From assembly GCA_028532985.1 (NCBI GenBank), contig JANCIK010000007.1, positions 434,001-498,000 on the forward strand: 64,000 nucleotides of DNA. Direction: 5' to 3'. Below are positions 22,870-33,743 of this stretch, piece by piece. The notes under the pieces were generated by a model. It was not told where the DNA came from and did not search any database. It was given only the letters and a program-made list of their open reading frames with translations. The position numbers and the translations under genes are program-made. The DNA is from Stropharia rugosoannulata (lineage: Eukaryota; Basidiomycota; Agaricomycetes; Agaricales; Strophariaceae). The first letter of the stretch is position 1. Every line of letters begins with the position of its first letter.

Positions 22870-24536
22870 TCATGACCGCGGCGTTATCCGTACGTCTGAC
22901 ATCGCCGAGTCGGGCACCGGCGAGTGACCACTATGGCTGCGCGATGCGCTCAGCGGCAGTGCAATGGTCGAGCCGTTCGAATGGTGCTGTCCCTGCGGTC
23001 TTCTCCGCTGCCTGCTTTTCTTCAGCACGGGTGTGTGTTCATCGCTCGCCTCCGACTCGTCTTCATCCCAGTCTTCCTCCGCAACCTGATGTAAATCACC
23101 ACCGCTTTGCTGTGGCCTGTGGCCATTGGGCCGCCCCTGCTCCTCTCCCTCGAAGGCATTGAACAGTGTCGTGCTCTGAGCCTTATACAGAGAGCCCTGG
23201 CGGCTGTGTCGTCCACCGACGCCGCCCATGTGGATATCCATGCCACGGTCGGGAGGTCCGTTCCAGCCGTCGAGGGACATACGGCCCTGCAGACTCATGC
23301 GCGGATTCATCAGTCCCCCCTCAAGTGTCGAATGCCCGTTCGCATGTTCGTGAGGCGGCTCCGCGGTCCGCGAGAAATTGAGAAGGTGCACTCCCAGGAA
23401 GGTAACGAAGAAGCCGGCGAGTAGTGAGAAGGTATTCGAAGCGTCGGATGTGTTGAATCCTTGGAACAGGATGAGGGAGGCCACGATGGTGCATGATGAG
23501 AAGCCGACATAGTAGAGGGGATTGACGACGTTGGTAGAGAATGTGTCGAGCGCCTTGTTAAAGTAGTTCATTTGCACAAGAATGGATAGTGCCACTACAA
23601 TCATGAACACATAAGTGCTTGGATGCGTAAATTGGTTGCTGCCTGCAAAGGTTAGCTTTACAGCCACGCCAAAACCCTTGATCGCCATAACACTGACAGA
23701 GCCGACGAGGGAACAAATGGAAAGGTAAACGATCGGGTTGGAGCGTCCGTACCGGGGTACGACGAGATAAATCATGACAAGAGTGAAAACAAGGACGGAG
23801 AAACAATAGAGCAGGAAACCTAAAACATACTGTTAGTTTTACAAGATAACAAGGCAGTGCAGACTCACCAGGTTGTATCGCAAAGTGCAGTATTTCGTCT
23901 ACAGTGTTGATGGGCTTGTCTTCCGGCGCATGTAGCACAATAATAAGGGAGCCGAGCAAGCATAGAGTACATCCCACCCGACCTAGGTGGCCCAGTTCTT
24001 CACCCAGCAGGAATGATGCAAGGATAGCGCTAGAAGCAGATCGTGAGCTGGCAGCACTGAAGTAAGTACTGAAGAAACATCATACCCGATCAGCACACTG
24101 ACAGCCCCTAGCGGTGTTACAAGAATGGGGGGTGCAAATGTATATGCAGCAAAGTTAGCCACTGCGCAGGAGTATTCGTTAGAGTTTTATGGATCTTAAT
24201 CACAATGCTCACGCTCTCCAAGAACCACTGGCGATGGTAAGAAGCGATGAGCGAGCAAACAAATATAGAGATTCCGCCACGTACTGGTTATCATCCCCAC
24301 CCACCATATTGGATTTTTGAGGTATGCCAGGTTATCTGATGCCTGTGTCCCATACGCAGAGTTATTCGCCGCATCGTTAAGACCCTGTTGTCCTGTTTCA
24401 GTACGGAACGCGGGTGTGGCGAAAACCACGACCGATGGCCATGCAAGCACGCTACCTTTTTGGTGATAATGAAACTGGAGCCAATGCCAATATTGCCGCA
24501 CAGAGCCAAGATGAAGCCTATATATTTGTCTTCCAT
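22870..24536 (-). CDS. NIPA-family magnesium transporter
   Basis: Integral membrane Mg2+ transporter of the NIPA (DUF803) family. Exons on the minus strand: 24456-24536, 24285-24384, 24213-24227 (15 nt), 24086-24161, 23869-24029 and 22870-23819, giving 460 aa with consistent phases. The start MEDKYIGFILAL was chosen because it fits the family N-terminus; an in-frame upstream ATG at 24557 exists. Family blocks seen are FIITKKGLNDA, NPIWWVGMIT, ANFAAYTFAPPILVTPLGA, AILASFLLGEELGHLGR and KALDTFSTNVVNPLYYV; about nine hydrophobic segments. The C-terminal 160 residues are hydrophilic (acidic, Arg-rich), probably cytosolic. The micro-exon supplies VLGE in the conserved MITMIVGEIANF-like stretch. 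Confidence 0.9.
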
Positions 24537-25233
24537 GATGGCGCTCTCAAAGCGCACGTCTGGGGACGGGACGGAGGGACGGCGGAATGGTTGGGGATGG
24601 TAAAAGAAAGGTGGTTACACTCTGTACAGTCACTCGCCCGTTCCTAGCACAGCAATGTCACGTGTTTGCAACAATGCCATTAGGTACCCCGTCTCAAGCA
24701 CGCGCAAACACAAATTTGCTATATATACCGCCCTCGGCCACTGCAAACCTGCACGACGTTTTGCCCCCCTTCCGATCGCCTACGTGAGCGTGGACGGGTC
24801 TTCCTATCTACATTCGTCGGAGATTGTACCCCAGGCTTCGCTTTCGCTAGCAACACTAGTCTTGTTTCTCAAGACGATGATGGATTTCTAGATAGTAGTG
24901 AAAGCCATATTCCATTCCAATAATAATAAAAATTACCTCTCCGCTCTCCAATTCAATGCACAATCTTCCGAAAATCATATCTATATTCCATCTGTCAATA
25001 GCCTGCTATTTTACTGCGATTAGGCAGTTGAGTCTTGTTTGATTTTTTGCTGGAAAGGCGCGGCGCGTGTAGTAATTTTACAAGCATTTTTGAATCATAA
25101 ACCACCAATCCAAGGAGCTTACAACAAGAATATACAGTACTTAGCGCCGGCTGTGAGATACCAAAATATGCAGGTCAGACGAAAGCGATGCTATTGCAAT
25201 GGGATGTGTATTGCACGATAAAGAGTACAAGAA
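24537..25233. other. Region between RPS26 3' end and NIPA start
   Basis: Holds the presumed NIPA promoter (a pyrimidine-rich tract just upstream of 24536 on the coding strand) and the RPS26 3' flank. No further gene recognised. Confidence 0.5.
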
Positions 25234-25924
25234 TTAAGCCTTGGCAGCACCAGCCGCCTTTGCGTCCTCAGCAGCAGCGACAGCGGGGTTGACCTTCTTG
25301 CCATCCTTCCATCGGACGCGCGGGGGAGGGGCACGGTTGCGGCGGCCCTCACGGGAGCGGACACGAACAACTGAAAATCGGGTGGTATATAAGCTATCGC
25401 ATCGGTCTTCCAAGAGCACACAAACTCACCATGCGAGTGGATGGCGCATGAGACGCAGTAGGCGATTTTGATGTACAATTTGGGGATAACGTACTCTGCA
25501 ATAAATCCAGTGCATTCAGTAGCTGCTAGCATTTGAGATAAGAGGGAAACGCACCAGGGTAGACGCTGGCCTCGCTGATATCCCTGACGGCGGCACTCTC
25601 GACCATGTTCCTCACTGTGAACCTCTTGATGGCCTTGTCCTTCGCGACGCAGCGCGAGCAGTTCGAGCAGCGCATGAAGGTGACGTGGCCACGTCCCTTC
25701 TTGTTACGGCCGCCATTTCTTCTTTTCTTGGTCTAGAAGGCGCGGAGAGAGAGGAGCACACAATCAGCGTCTGCCGAATCGCATAAGGTATCCCCAGCCA
25801 AAACACGACATCCGAAGACCCAAACACGCATCCATCCCAAAATCGCCGCTGGCGTCTACGGTCCTCGCAGGTGCGGCGTGAATCTAGTCTGGGAGAGCAT
25901 TCCTGGCTTGAGAAAACTCACCAT
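25234..25924 (-). CDS. RPS26: 40S ribosomal protein S26 (eS26)
   Basis: Small-subunit ribosomal protein located near the mRNA exit channel. Exons: 25922-25924 (the ATG alone), 25555-25732, 25430-25495 and 25234-25370, giving 127 aa. The protein starts [18 protein letters not shown]. It carries the zinc-binding cysteines in [20 protein letters not shown] and [10 protein letters not shown], followed by the basic segment [19 protein letters not shown], all typical of eS26. The Ala-rich C-terminus ([12 protein letters not shown]) makes it slightly longer than the usual ~119 aa. The first intron directly after ATG is common in ribosomal protein genes. Confidence 0.95.
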
Positions 25925-26254
25925 TTTGAGTGTCGGTGTCGAGAGGCGGTTGGGTGAGACGGACGACGACGAGGACACTGGATGCCGCTCGGATGCAGCC
26001 GTTCTCACGGCGCCGAAACCGCCGGTGGTCGGCGCGGACCGCCCGCAGTCTAATTTAAGCACAACGCCTTCCAGGAACAATGGCCAAATATTGGCTTGGA
26101 AACCACCAGGGCCTCTGCCTTTTGTTTTGTTCCTATAAGAGCGTGTTTGTACAATGTACTCCCCACCCCGGTGCCTCTGCTGTTTGACTTCATCTGAGCC
26201 TGGAGCTCTTTCACTTTCTTTTTCACATAGACTTCTTTAGCGCCTATCATAAAC
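25925..26254. promoter_or_regulatory. Divergent promoter region between RPS26 and the secreted-protein gene
   Basis: 330 bp separate two oppositely directed start codons, so the region must hold both promoters. No clear TATA box; the RPS26 side is GC-rich. Confidence 0.5.
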
Positions 26255-27208
26255 ATGCCTCTTGTACGAACGACACTCCTTTACCTCGCTGCCATCTTGA
26301 CAGCCGCGCACTCTCTACCAGCCACCACAAACTCTACGCTACTGCAAAGTGGCGAAGCTGCTCAGGCACTCAACGCTCAATTCTCTACATTGACTACATC
26401 ATCGCCATGTGGCAGTGAGTGTCGTTGAATATTTTGTGACCTACCTCTGAACTAATCTTGCATAGATTTGACAGCGGCATGTGTCAGCGGCGCTATTGCC
26501 ACCTGCACTAATGATGCCTGGGATATCACTAAAGGGACATGTTCAAATGGCAACTCTTGCTTCGCGTTGCCCAATTTGAGGACAGGTGGAACGGTAAGTG
26601 GCTTGCATGGGTGGCACCTGAGATTCGCAAACTAAATGTACTATCTGCAGACACTCCAATGTACTAGTCCTAAAAACGCGCTCTCCGTTATTCAATCCAC
26701 TGGTGCTGCAGGGGACGTTACAGGGGCAAACAGCGGCGATGCGTCTGGCACTGGATCTACGACTGCTGAATCCTCGCGGACCTTCGCGTCACCCACAAGG
26801 GATCCTTCACCCACAGAGACGCCAGATGGAAGAAACAGTGGGGGAGTCACCGTAACTGTAACAGTGACGATGCCTATCTTGACCACGCCTATTACCACCA
26901 CGCGCACGATCTTGCCAGAGGAGGCGTCGAGTATCATCGCCAGCGTTATCAATGAGGGCGGTGAGGTGACGCCAGTCGATGGGACTGACCAAGCGGAGGA
27001 GACTGGAGCACTGTGCACAGAGACGGGAGGCATGCATGGCGAAAGGCACAAGCACAGGATGACGAGAACGCCTTCCGCGAGTGCGACGGAAACTGCTGGT
27101 CAGCTGTCGACCCCGGCGGTAGCTACGCCATCTAGCGGGACGCCAGCCACACTTACCATGCCTTCAGCTACTGCAGCGTCTGGACCTTCTGGAGGCTACG
27201 GGTACTAA
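26255..27208 (+). CDS. Secreted protein with CBM19-like cysteine domain
   Basis: Exons 26255-26414, 26466-26593 and 26651-27208, 281 aa. Residues 1-20 form a signal peptide (MPLVRTTLLYLAAILTAAHS). At about 50-105 lies a cysteine-rich module: CGNLTAACVSGAIATC, then WDITKGTCSNGNSCFALPN and GTTLQC. It resembles carbohydrate-binding module family 19 (chitin-binding), recalled from memory. The remaining ~175 residues are Ser/Thr/Pro-rich with TVTVTVTMPILTT, probably O-glycosylated. The C-terminus (GPSGGYGY) is not hydrophobic, so a GPI anchor is unlikely. It may be a cell-wall or secreted chitin-binding protein. Confidence 0.7.
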
Positions 27209-27545
27209 GCCGTGCTCTGATATATGGTGTGTAATTATATGATATCGTGTGGAATATAATCATGGCGACTTGTAGAGAACATGCATCGACAATCAATATG
27301 TAAACTAGAGCATCGCACATATACAATTTCATCTATCATTAAATCCACACTTAAGCTCTTCTCTCTATCCCACCATAATTACACTTCGGGTACTGAGCCG
27401 TACTCTGACTGATGGTGTATAGTAAAATTATGTTCCGATGTAGAGTATAACCATAATGGCCACTGTATGGACCAACACGCATCCACATCCAATGTATAAT
27501 AGAACATCGATTGCAATCATACAGTTTTAATTATCATTGCTCCAG
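27199..27545 (+). repeat. Imperfect direct duplication at the 3' end of the secreted-protein gene
   Basis: Two copies of about 150 bp begin CGGGTACTAAGCCGT (27199) and CGGGTACTGAGCCGT (27387), a period of 188 bp. The unit includes the last codons and the stop of the gene plus the 3' flank. Copies have diverged by perhaps 20-25 %. Confidence 0.65.
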
Positions 27546-27649
27546 ACGTGAATGGTGTGGTGATAATACCAATCAAATTTATTGGCATACTCGCCGCCTC
27601 AATAAAACAACTATTTTACATAGTAAGTACTACTTAGGTTGCATTTAGG

Positions 27650-29326
27650 TCAAGTAAAATAATAAGTTACAACTTTGAAACCCAATTCATTCGCCTGCTC
27701 TGTCGTTATAGTAACTATTTCGCCGGGACCGATAACGTCAGGCCAGGTGTATGGTAAAGTGACCGGAACAGCGCCTGATATCTGCCTTACGGGCCGCATA
27801 TCAGAGAATTTGCTACCACCAGGCTTGTCTGACGACATGACGATGCATAAAGCTTTAGACGCTATCAGAGAACATTCCTCTTTCTCACTGTCAACGCTAG
27901 AGCTCAATATTGCCAGGAATACTATGCTTCTGTCTTGAACAAATTTCGTCCTATTCGTGAACGTGACGAGGTCTTTGGTCCATTCCAAAGAATACTTGCT
28001 ATTGTCCAGCAAAATGAATTCAGCTTCAGTAAGCTGGTATCGATAACTTTCTGCAGCGTTTTGCAAATTTGGCAAAAGAACAACTCGGCGGCCTGACTCC
28101 AGAGGAATGCGTGGCTCATATGTATCCCTCCGAAATGCCGGCACTGCGAGTAGTGTTAGATGGATGCCTAAATGAGTTAATAGAACTGGCTCTGGTCGTG
28201 TTATATCATCAAGGCTGGCATGCCTAGCATTTCCATCAAATGGCAAGGCATTCATATACGCGGTTATGTCGCGAGGAATGATACCAGTTGGACTAGAATG
28301 GTTGAAGAGGTCCATGAACTTGGTCTTCGAAACCATAATTTCTCTGACAAATCTTTGCATAGCACTGGCCGAGCCTTCCCCGTAAGCGACAGGAATGCCT
28401 ACACCAAGGAGTCCCATTAGAGAGTAGACTTTGTCTTCTTCTCTTGTAACCGTCCGACGAGCTGCCAACTGCATGATCCGAGATAATGGAATGTCGATTT
28501 GACTGGTGCGGAAGGCAAACAGCTCATTTTTCGTGATAGTTGTTGCATCGAAAATTTGACGCTGGATAACTAGCGGCATTTGATTGTCGTCTAAGCGGAA
28601 GCTAACTTTCTTACGAGTGGCCATTTTTGCTTTGGGAATATGGCCGTCGACGTGGTTGGTATTTGCGAAAAAATCGGTAGGAACGAGATGTTTCCAGCTC
28701 TGATTATAGAATTGAATATTTCTTGGTGCCAGAAGCTCCTGCAAAGTCCACCCTCTGGTAAACCATGAATCACTCGACATGTCTTCAATGGCTGTAGTGT
28801 CGGCCAAGTATGTCACGCAGACATGGGCGGATTTGTACCATTTGAACATCGATCGTATGGATTCGTCGAGCTCCGAGCTACTGGCTTTGTTTATACACAC
28901 AGTGTCCATCCAGCCAAATAGCAGGTTGTGTTCAACGGCAGCGACCTGGCAGAAATGCGCAATTTTTGAGAACCCTTTTGCGTTCGCTGGAGTTTCCCGT
29001 TCCTCCCATCCTTGGTAAAGAACATCTCCAGGCTCCCCTCGAATCCAGGTATGCGACAAAATAGCGTATCTGCAGAGATAGTATATCGATGTTTCATAAG
29101 ATTCATCGTCTGAGTTTGCATCATCACTGTGATTCTTGTAGAGAGATTGCATGAAAAATATAATAAGACTTGCAATCGCGTTGCGCTCAAGGAGGCGGAG
29201 CATTTCCCCTTTCGAATTGAAAGTGATAACTCGGATAGGCATGTCATTGAAGACCTTGGTGTATACTTTGTTCTTGATGTAAGACGGTAGTTCATTGAGG
29301 TCGGACAATGCTTGCATTTTGCACAT
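27650..29326 (-). CDS. HET-domain (heterokaryon incompatibility) protein
   Basis: 558 codons without an intron. The HET domain (PF06985) lies at about residues 85-220: YAILSHTW, then GFSKIAHFC, GWMDTVCINKASSSELDESI, RSMFKWYKSAHVCVTYLAD and WFTRGWTLQELLAP. Such proteins act in the cytoplasm in allorecognition and can trigger cell death after hyphal fusion. The second half matches the usual Agaricomycete extension (ISRIMQLAARRTVTREEDKVYSLMGLLGVG). It may start at MCKMQ or at the internal MPIRVITF; I keep the longer frame. No NACHT or WD repeats follow, so it is a short HET protein. Substrate or partner unknown. Confidence 0.9.
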   Translation of the reverse strand: MCKMQALSDLNELPSYIKNKVYTKVFNDMPIRVITFNSKGEMLRLLERNAIASLIIFFMQSLYKNHSDDANSDDESYETSIYYLCRYAILSHTWIRGEPGDVLYQGWEERETPANAKGFSKIAHFCQVAAVEHNLLFGWMDTVCINKASSSELDESIRSMFKWYKSAHVCVTYLADTTAIEDMSSDSWFTRGWTLQELLAPRNIQFYNQSWKHLVPTDFFANTNHVDGHIPKAKMATRKKVSFRLDDNQMPLVIQRQIFDATTITKNELFAFRTSQIDIPLSRIMQLAARRTVTREEDKVYSLMGLLGVGIPVAYGEGSASAMQRFVREIMVSKTKFMDLFNHSSPTGIIPRDITAYMNALPFDGNARHASLDDITRPEPVLLTHLGIHLTLLAVPAFRRDTYEPRIPLESGRRVVLLPNLQNAAESYRYQLTEAEFILLDNSKYSLEWTKDLVTFTNRTKFVQDRSIVFLAILSSSVDSEKEECSLIASKALCIVMSSDKPGGSKFSDMRPVRQISGAVPVTLPYTWPDVIGPGEIVTITTEQANELGFKVVTYYFT

Positions 29327-30817
29327 AGTGAGTTAATTTCCGAACGCATTATATGAGTAACCACCTACGCCTCGGCACGCTCATAGTATCTACCAGTGGT
29401 GCCACTAATGAGGATGACCGGTCAGATAGAGGTCGAAGGCCCTGTATCATTGCTTGTTCAGGCTTAGTTTCTAGTTTATTCTCATCATAAAAGAGCTGCT
29501 TACGGCTGGTAAATGTAGTGACTGGAGCTATGCCAGCTTTACTGAACGTGTTAAGGCTCCCACTGGTAACACTTTGAGGGGTCCATGGATCTAAGCAAAT
29601 GATTACGCCATTAATTCAGCTGAAGACCTCTATTCTATTGCTTATGCTTACATTGGGAATACGGAGTAGGTAGACTAATAATGGGGACATAGTATGGAGA
29701 GATATCTGATACTAGTAAGTACACCTATCATATACACAATTAGAAAACGTACCGCTACTTTGAACGTCGGGTTGATCATTAACTCGGGGTCTAACAATTA
29801 AAGCTAAAAATATATTTAATGAGGTCAATAACATTTCCCCTTCTGCTGATGTGCACAAATCTGCGTGTATTTATCCGTGTTCTGTCATTCAAATAATAAA
29901 ATTCTACTCACCCCTCAAAGGCATCTGAAATTGTGTGGAAGGAACCATCGGCCGGACGAAGTTAATTAGGCTTACTAAAAGCTCAGTCCCTTTGCATCAG
30001 TGATGAAACCCATCTTGAATCAGTACTAAACGTGTACAACACGAAGTGCAGTGTTCACCGATACCCGTTCCGTCAACTTCATTCAAAGAAGGAATAGGAG
30101 CACGATCTAACGACGGTAAACACGATTAGAGGGACCAAATTAGGGGATGAAGGTAGGCACCTTGTAAAGCTGCAGTCTGATAAAAAGACATATCCAATGA
30201 AGAATGGTCGAGTTCAACAGTGACAAGGCGATGAGCCCTGCACTCGGACTCTGACGTGACTAAGAAGTTTGGCTTTGCTTGGATAGAAACAAAATGGGGA
30301 ACTACCAGTGTAAATAAATATAGAGTAGACAATACGACTTATGCATTCTAAGTACTATGAAATCCTGATGTGATCTGAATTATTCAAGATAACTCGTAAC
30401 AGCGCCGCTCAAATTCTTTTTCATACATAAGTAGATCAAAGTGATTTGCATTGTAGGCGCTTATAGGTGCTTATAGACAAAATAGGCTTATCATAATTCT
30501 ACCCATTTGAGATTTGTGTAAACCCCGGCACAAAGGTTCGGTACATCTGCAATACATCTGTTTGACATCTGTGCAACCGCAATCACTGTTTGGAAAGTGA
30601 ATTCCTCTACCAGGCTAGGTAAACAGGACGGTCACTTCACTAGTCAACTAGAGTATGAGTCCGGTGTTTGAAGCATTTTCCGTACGTCCCCTCCCTCTGT
30701 GCTATGAAATCTGGAGGTAATGCTGCATGCAGTTTTAGTACGCAGTAATGATTTAAGTTATCCTTGCCAGCTCCGAGTCGTCGGCGACAAGTTTCCGAAC
30801 CCAATCGCGCTAATCGC
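29327..30817. other. Intergenic region, no gene recognised
   Basis: About 1.5 kb, fairly AT-rich. Only short frames (up to 68 codons) without motifs. It includes the HET promoter on the minus strand. Confidence 0.5.
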
Positions 30818-31216
30818 CTATTCATCCACAATCTCCACCATGCCGTTCTTCAACATTTCGATGAAATTTTCCAACACCATCTTATGTCTCTTCTCTCCCT
30901 GACCCTCTACATTCAGTACCACAGAGCTCCAACCGACCTTGCTGAACGCGACTTCCACGATTTCCCAAAGGTAATCGCCGTTTCCCGGGACGAAGTGCTT
31001 TCCGACCATCAACGGCGGCTCCGCTTCATAACGCGCACGCTCTTCATCAGTCAGTTTGTGTGATATCGGTCGTGTGTCTGTGTGATAGAGGCTGCAGTAG
31101 GTGGAGATCAATGAGATGGAGTCTGGACGCAGAGAAAGATTGAGAATAAAGAGGAGAGCTGCGCACCCCGGAGCTTCTATATCATCCAATCGGCTGAGAT
31201 TTAGAGGGTCGTCCAT
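30818..31216 (-). CDS. Hypothetical small protein
   Basis: A single frame of 132 aa with balanced composition. It contains PISHKLTDEERARYEAEPPL, a GDYLWEIVEVAFSKVGW stretch and the tail MLKNGMVEIVDE. I recognise no family. A leucine-rich segment near residues 20-40 could be a buried helix. The frame is plausible because its C-terminal half has a steady charge pattern, but there is no comparative support. Confidence 0.4.
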   Translation of the reverse strand: MDDPLNLSRLDDIEAPGCAALLFILNLSLRPDSISLISTYCSLYHTDTRPISHKLTDEERARYEAEPPLMVGKHFVPGNGDYLWEIVEVAFSKVGWSSVVLNVEGQGEKRHKMVLENFIEMLKNGMVEIVDE

Positions 31217-31773
31217 CGGTTCAAGATGGGTTCAAGGTAGTTTTTTTGTAGGCAGGGCGAAACATTTCGCCCTGGTTAACGGAGCACTGAAACCTCTGCC
31301 AAAGAGTCCGAGTCTGATCTATTAATAACAAGATCTCCTATACTACTTACCTATGGACTGTTTAGATAGGGTATATCTTCAAGTTGCCGTCTTGCACGGT
31401 TATTGCGATGACTTGCGGAGGTCGAAAACCCTAGGATATCTACTTCCCGAAGGATCCTGAGGTGTTTGGGCGTTCGTTTACTTAGACCAGCCGATCCATG
31501 TAATCCGTTGTGTCGAGTTACGGACTAAGAGTAGCTTAAATAGCGGTAATAGTAGTACATTGCCTAGTCACTGAAAACAACACGAAAACAAATTATACTA
31601 TTTCCGACGAGCCAACAGAAGAAGAAAAAGAAAGCAGTCAATTACACAGCGTAAGAACAAGCATTATCCAAAGCGGATTCAAAGAATGCATACACAAAAG
31701 CTGGGCGTCAACGGGCCAGCAATAAAAACCGTTACATGTGTTCTGTGGGGATATCCAAACATGCGATCGTTAT
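31217..31773. other. Intergenic region, no gene recognised
   Basis: About 560 bp between the hypothetical gene and the 3' end of the PARP-finger gene. No frame or repeat of note. Confidence 0.5.
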
Positions 31774-33335
31774 TCACTCGTCGAGTTCGTCGAGTTCGTC
31801 CTCGACGACCTCCTTGCTTTTCTTTGCTTTGGACGCGGGCTTAGTCTTTTTCGACGGTGGTTTAGCCCCCTCTGCTTTGGATGTGGGCGCGCGCTGAAAC
31901 ACCATAATCAATGAATAGCACTATCAGCGAGCCATTGACATCCCATACCTTGCGTTTCTTGCTAGAGTCTGAGGCCCCCTCAGCGGTGTCATCTCCCATC
32001 TCGACGTCCTCATCCTGATTATGTGATCAGTTCATCTTTCCTGTTGTTGATTCTCAACAAGATTCCATTACCTTCTTCTTTGCAGCAGTCTTCTTCTGGG
32101 ACTCCGGCTTTGCCTTGGGTTCAGCTTTTGCCTTAGGCTCGGCCTTGCTCTTGGTCTCAGCCTTAGCTTTAGGCTCAGCCTTTGCCTTTGGTTTTGGTTC
32201 AGCTTTCGCTTTCGGTTCCGCCTTAGCCTTTGTCTCAGCCTTCTCCTTAGGCTCCTTTGCTTTGGATTCGGGCTTCGCTTTCGATACAGGCTTCTTAGCG
32301 GGTGCCTTCTTCGGTGCCTCTTCCTCTTCTTCATCGTCGGACCCTGCAGGAACATCGTTAAGCTCGTTGGTGAAGTCTTCGCCAGACTCGTCATCCTCGA
32401 CCTGAAGGACGAAATCAATATACATACAATGAGGACGTTGTATATATTACCTTCTTCTTAGGAGCGCGTTTCTTGGGTGCGGCTTTCTCCTTAGGCGCAG
32501 CTTTCTCTTTGGGCGCAGCCTTCTCTTTGGGAGCGGCTTTCTCTTTAGGCTCTGCAGCCTTCTTTACCGGTGCCTTCTTCTTCGGCTTCTCGTCATCAGC
32601 GTCACCGTCTTGAGCAGCAGCAGCCTTCTGCAATGATTACTTTGTTAGATATGTACCAAGAACAGAAGACACAAGACCGACCTTGGATGTGGTGGGTTTC
32701 TTTTTGGGAGCCTCCTCCTCGTCATTACCGTCTTCAGCTGCCTTCTTAGATGTCTTCTTCGCTGCGGCTTTCTTTGGTTTATCTTCGGCTTCTTCCCCTT
32801 CAGGCTTCTTGGCAGACTCAGGAATATCCGCTTCATCAACAGCGCCTTCCTCAAAAGCCTTTGTGATTTTTGCCTGGTCCTCGGGTGTCAATTCTTCAAA
32901 ACCATCTAGGTCAGACGCTTGCTCGAATTGACTTTTAGCGTTCTCGATGATTTTTTTCGTGACACATCCCCAATGCCTCCATGAACTAGCAGAGAAGAGT
33001 CAGACAGTCACTACGAAGCTATAGTATGCATTCTCACAAACTCTTATGACCACCGACATCGACGAGCGTTCCGAACCGAAGTTCACCTTTCGGAATCGCC
33101 GTTCCTGCAAACGGGTCAGAAAAAATCGGAATGGGTAGGAGAAATTGCCAACTCACCAGCACATGGTTTGGGGCCTGCAGAGCAGAGCGCACACGAGACG
33201 CACGCACAGAATCACGCACAGCCGTCAGTGGCTGCATGGAACGAAGACAGGCAGGCAAAAAATGTGCTCACCTTTGCATTTAGCACGGGCACTAGCCGCA
33301 TACTCCAGGCGGTATCCAGTTGTTTTCTCGGACAT
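31774..33335 (-). CDS. PARP-type zinc-finger protein with lysine-rich repeat tail
   Basis: Eight exons (33272-33335, 33157-33174, 33038-33104, 32682-32985, 32451-32627, 32072-32401, 31949-32014, 31774-31893) join in phase to 381 aa. Residues 1-60 form a zf-PARP (PF00645): C20, C27, H46 and C54 in AKCKGPKPCAG, GELRFG and WRHWGC. This finger senses DNA nicks in PARP1 and DNA ligase III. A linker (about 65-110) follows. Then come long Lys/Ala/Glu repeats, with PKEKAA units in exon 5 and KAEPKA units in exon 6, broken by acidic patches (GSDDEEEEEAP, EDELDELDE). The tail resembles histone H1 or HMG-type tails. Likely a nuclear DNA-binding protein; no catalytic domain follows. Confidence 0.85.
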
Positions 33336-33743
33336 GGTCTGCGGCAGTGGGGGTGAGGGAAGAAAGAAGGCGAATTTAAACGGACGCGACTTGGGCAAAG
33401 TCGAACTTAATCAACGGATGCGCATTGAAAGTCCGCTGGCAATACGCATTGACCACCATCATGGATGCCACACTTCCAACATCTGACCATCGACAACAAT
33501 GGCAATGGCTGTGTCTGTTCGAGACCGATAAGGTATGGCCCACCACAATTGGCCAGACCGGCCACATTTCTCGCATTAATGCTACTATAAGCCAGTTATC
33601 TCTGTCGGCCAATCTCTTAGTTCACACGCTGCTGCTTGGACGAACCGACTCGGATACGTGGCGCAAGGGAAATACAAATGAAGCCAACAAATCTCATGAA
33701 TTTTTGGATTATTACAGGAAACATGGCACATATGCGACGATTA

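Noticed and set aside
32115..32405. Plus-strand frame rich in GSAFALGSA-like repeats
   Set aside because: It is the reverse complement of the lysine-rich exon of the PARP-finger gene; repeats give open frames on both strands.
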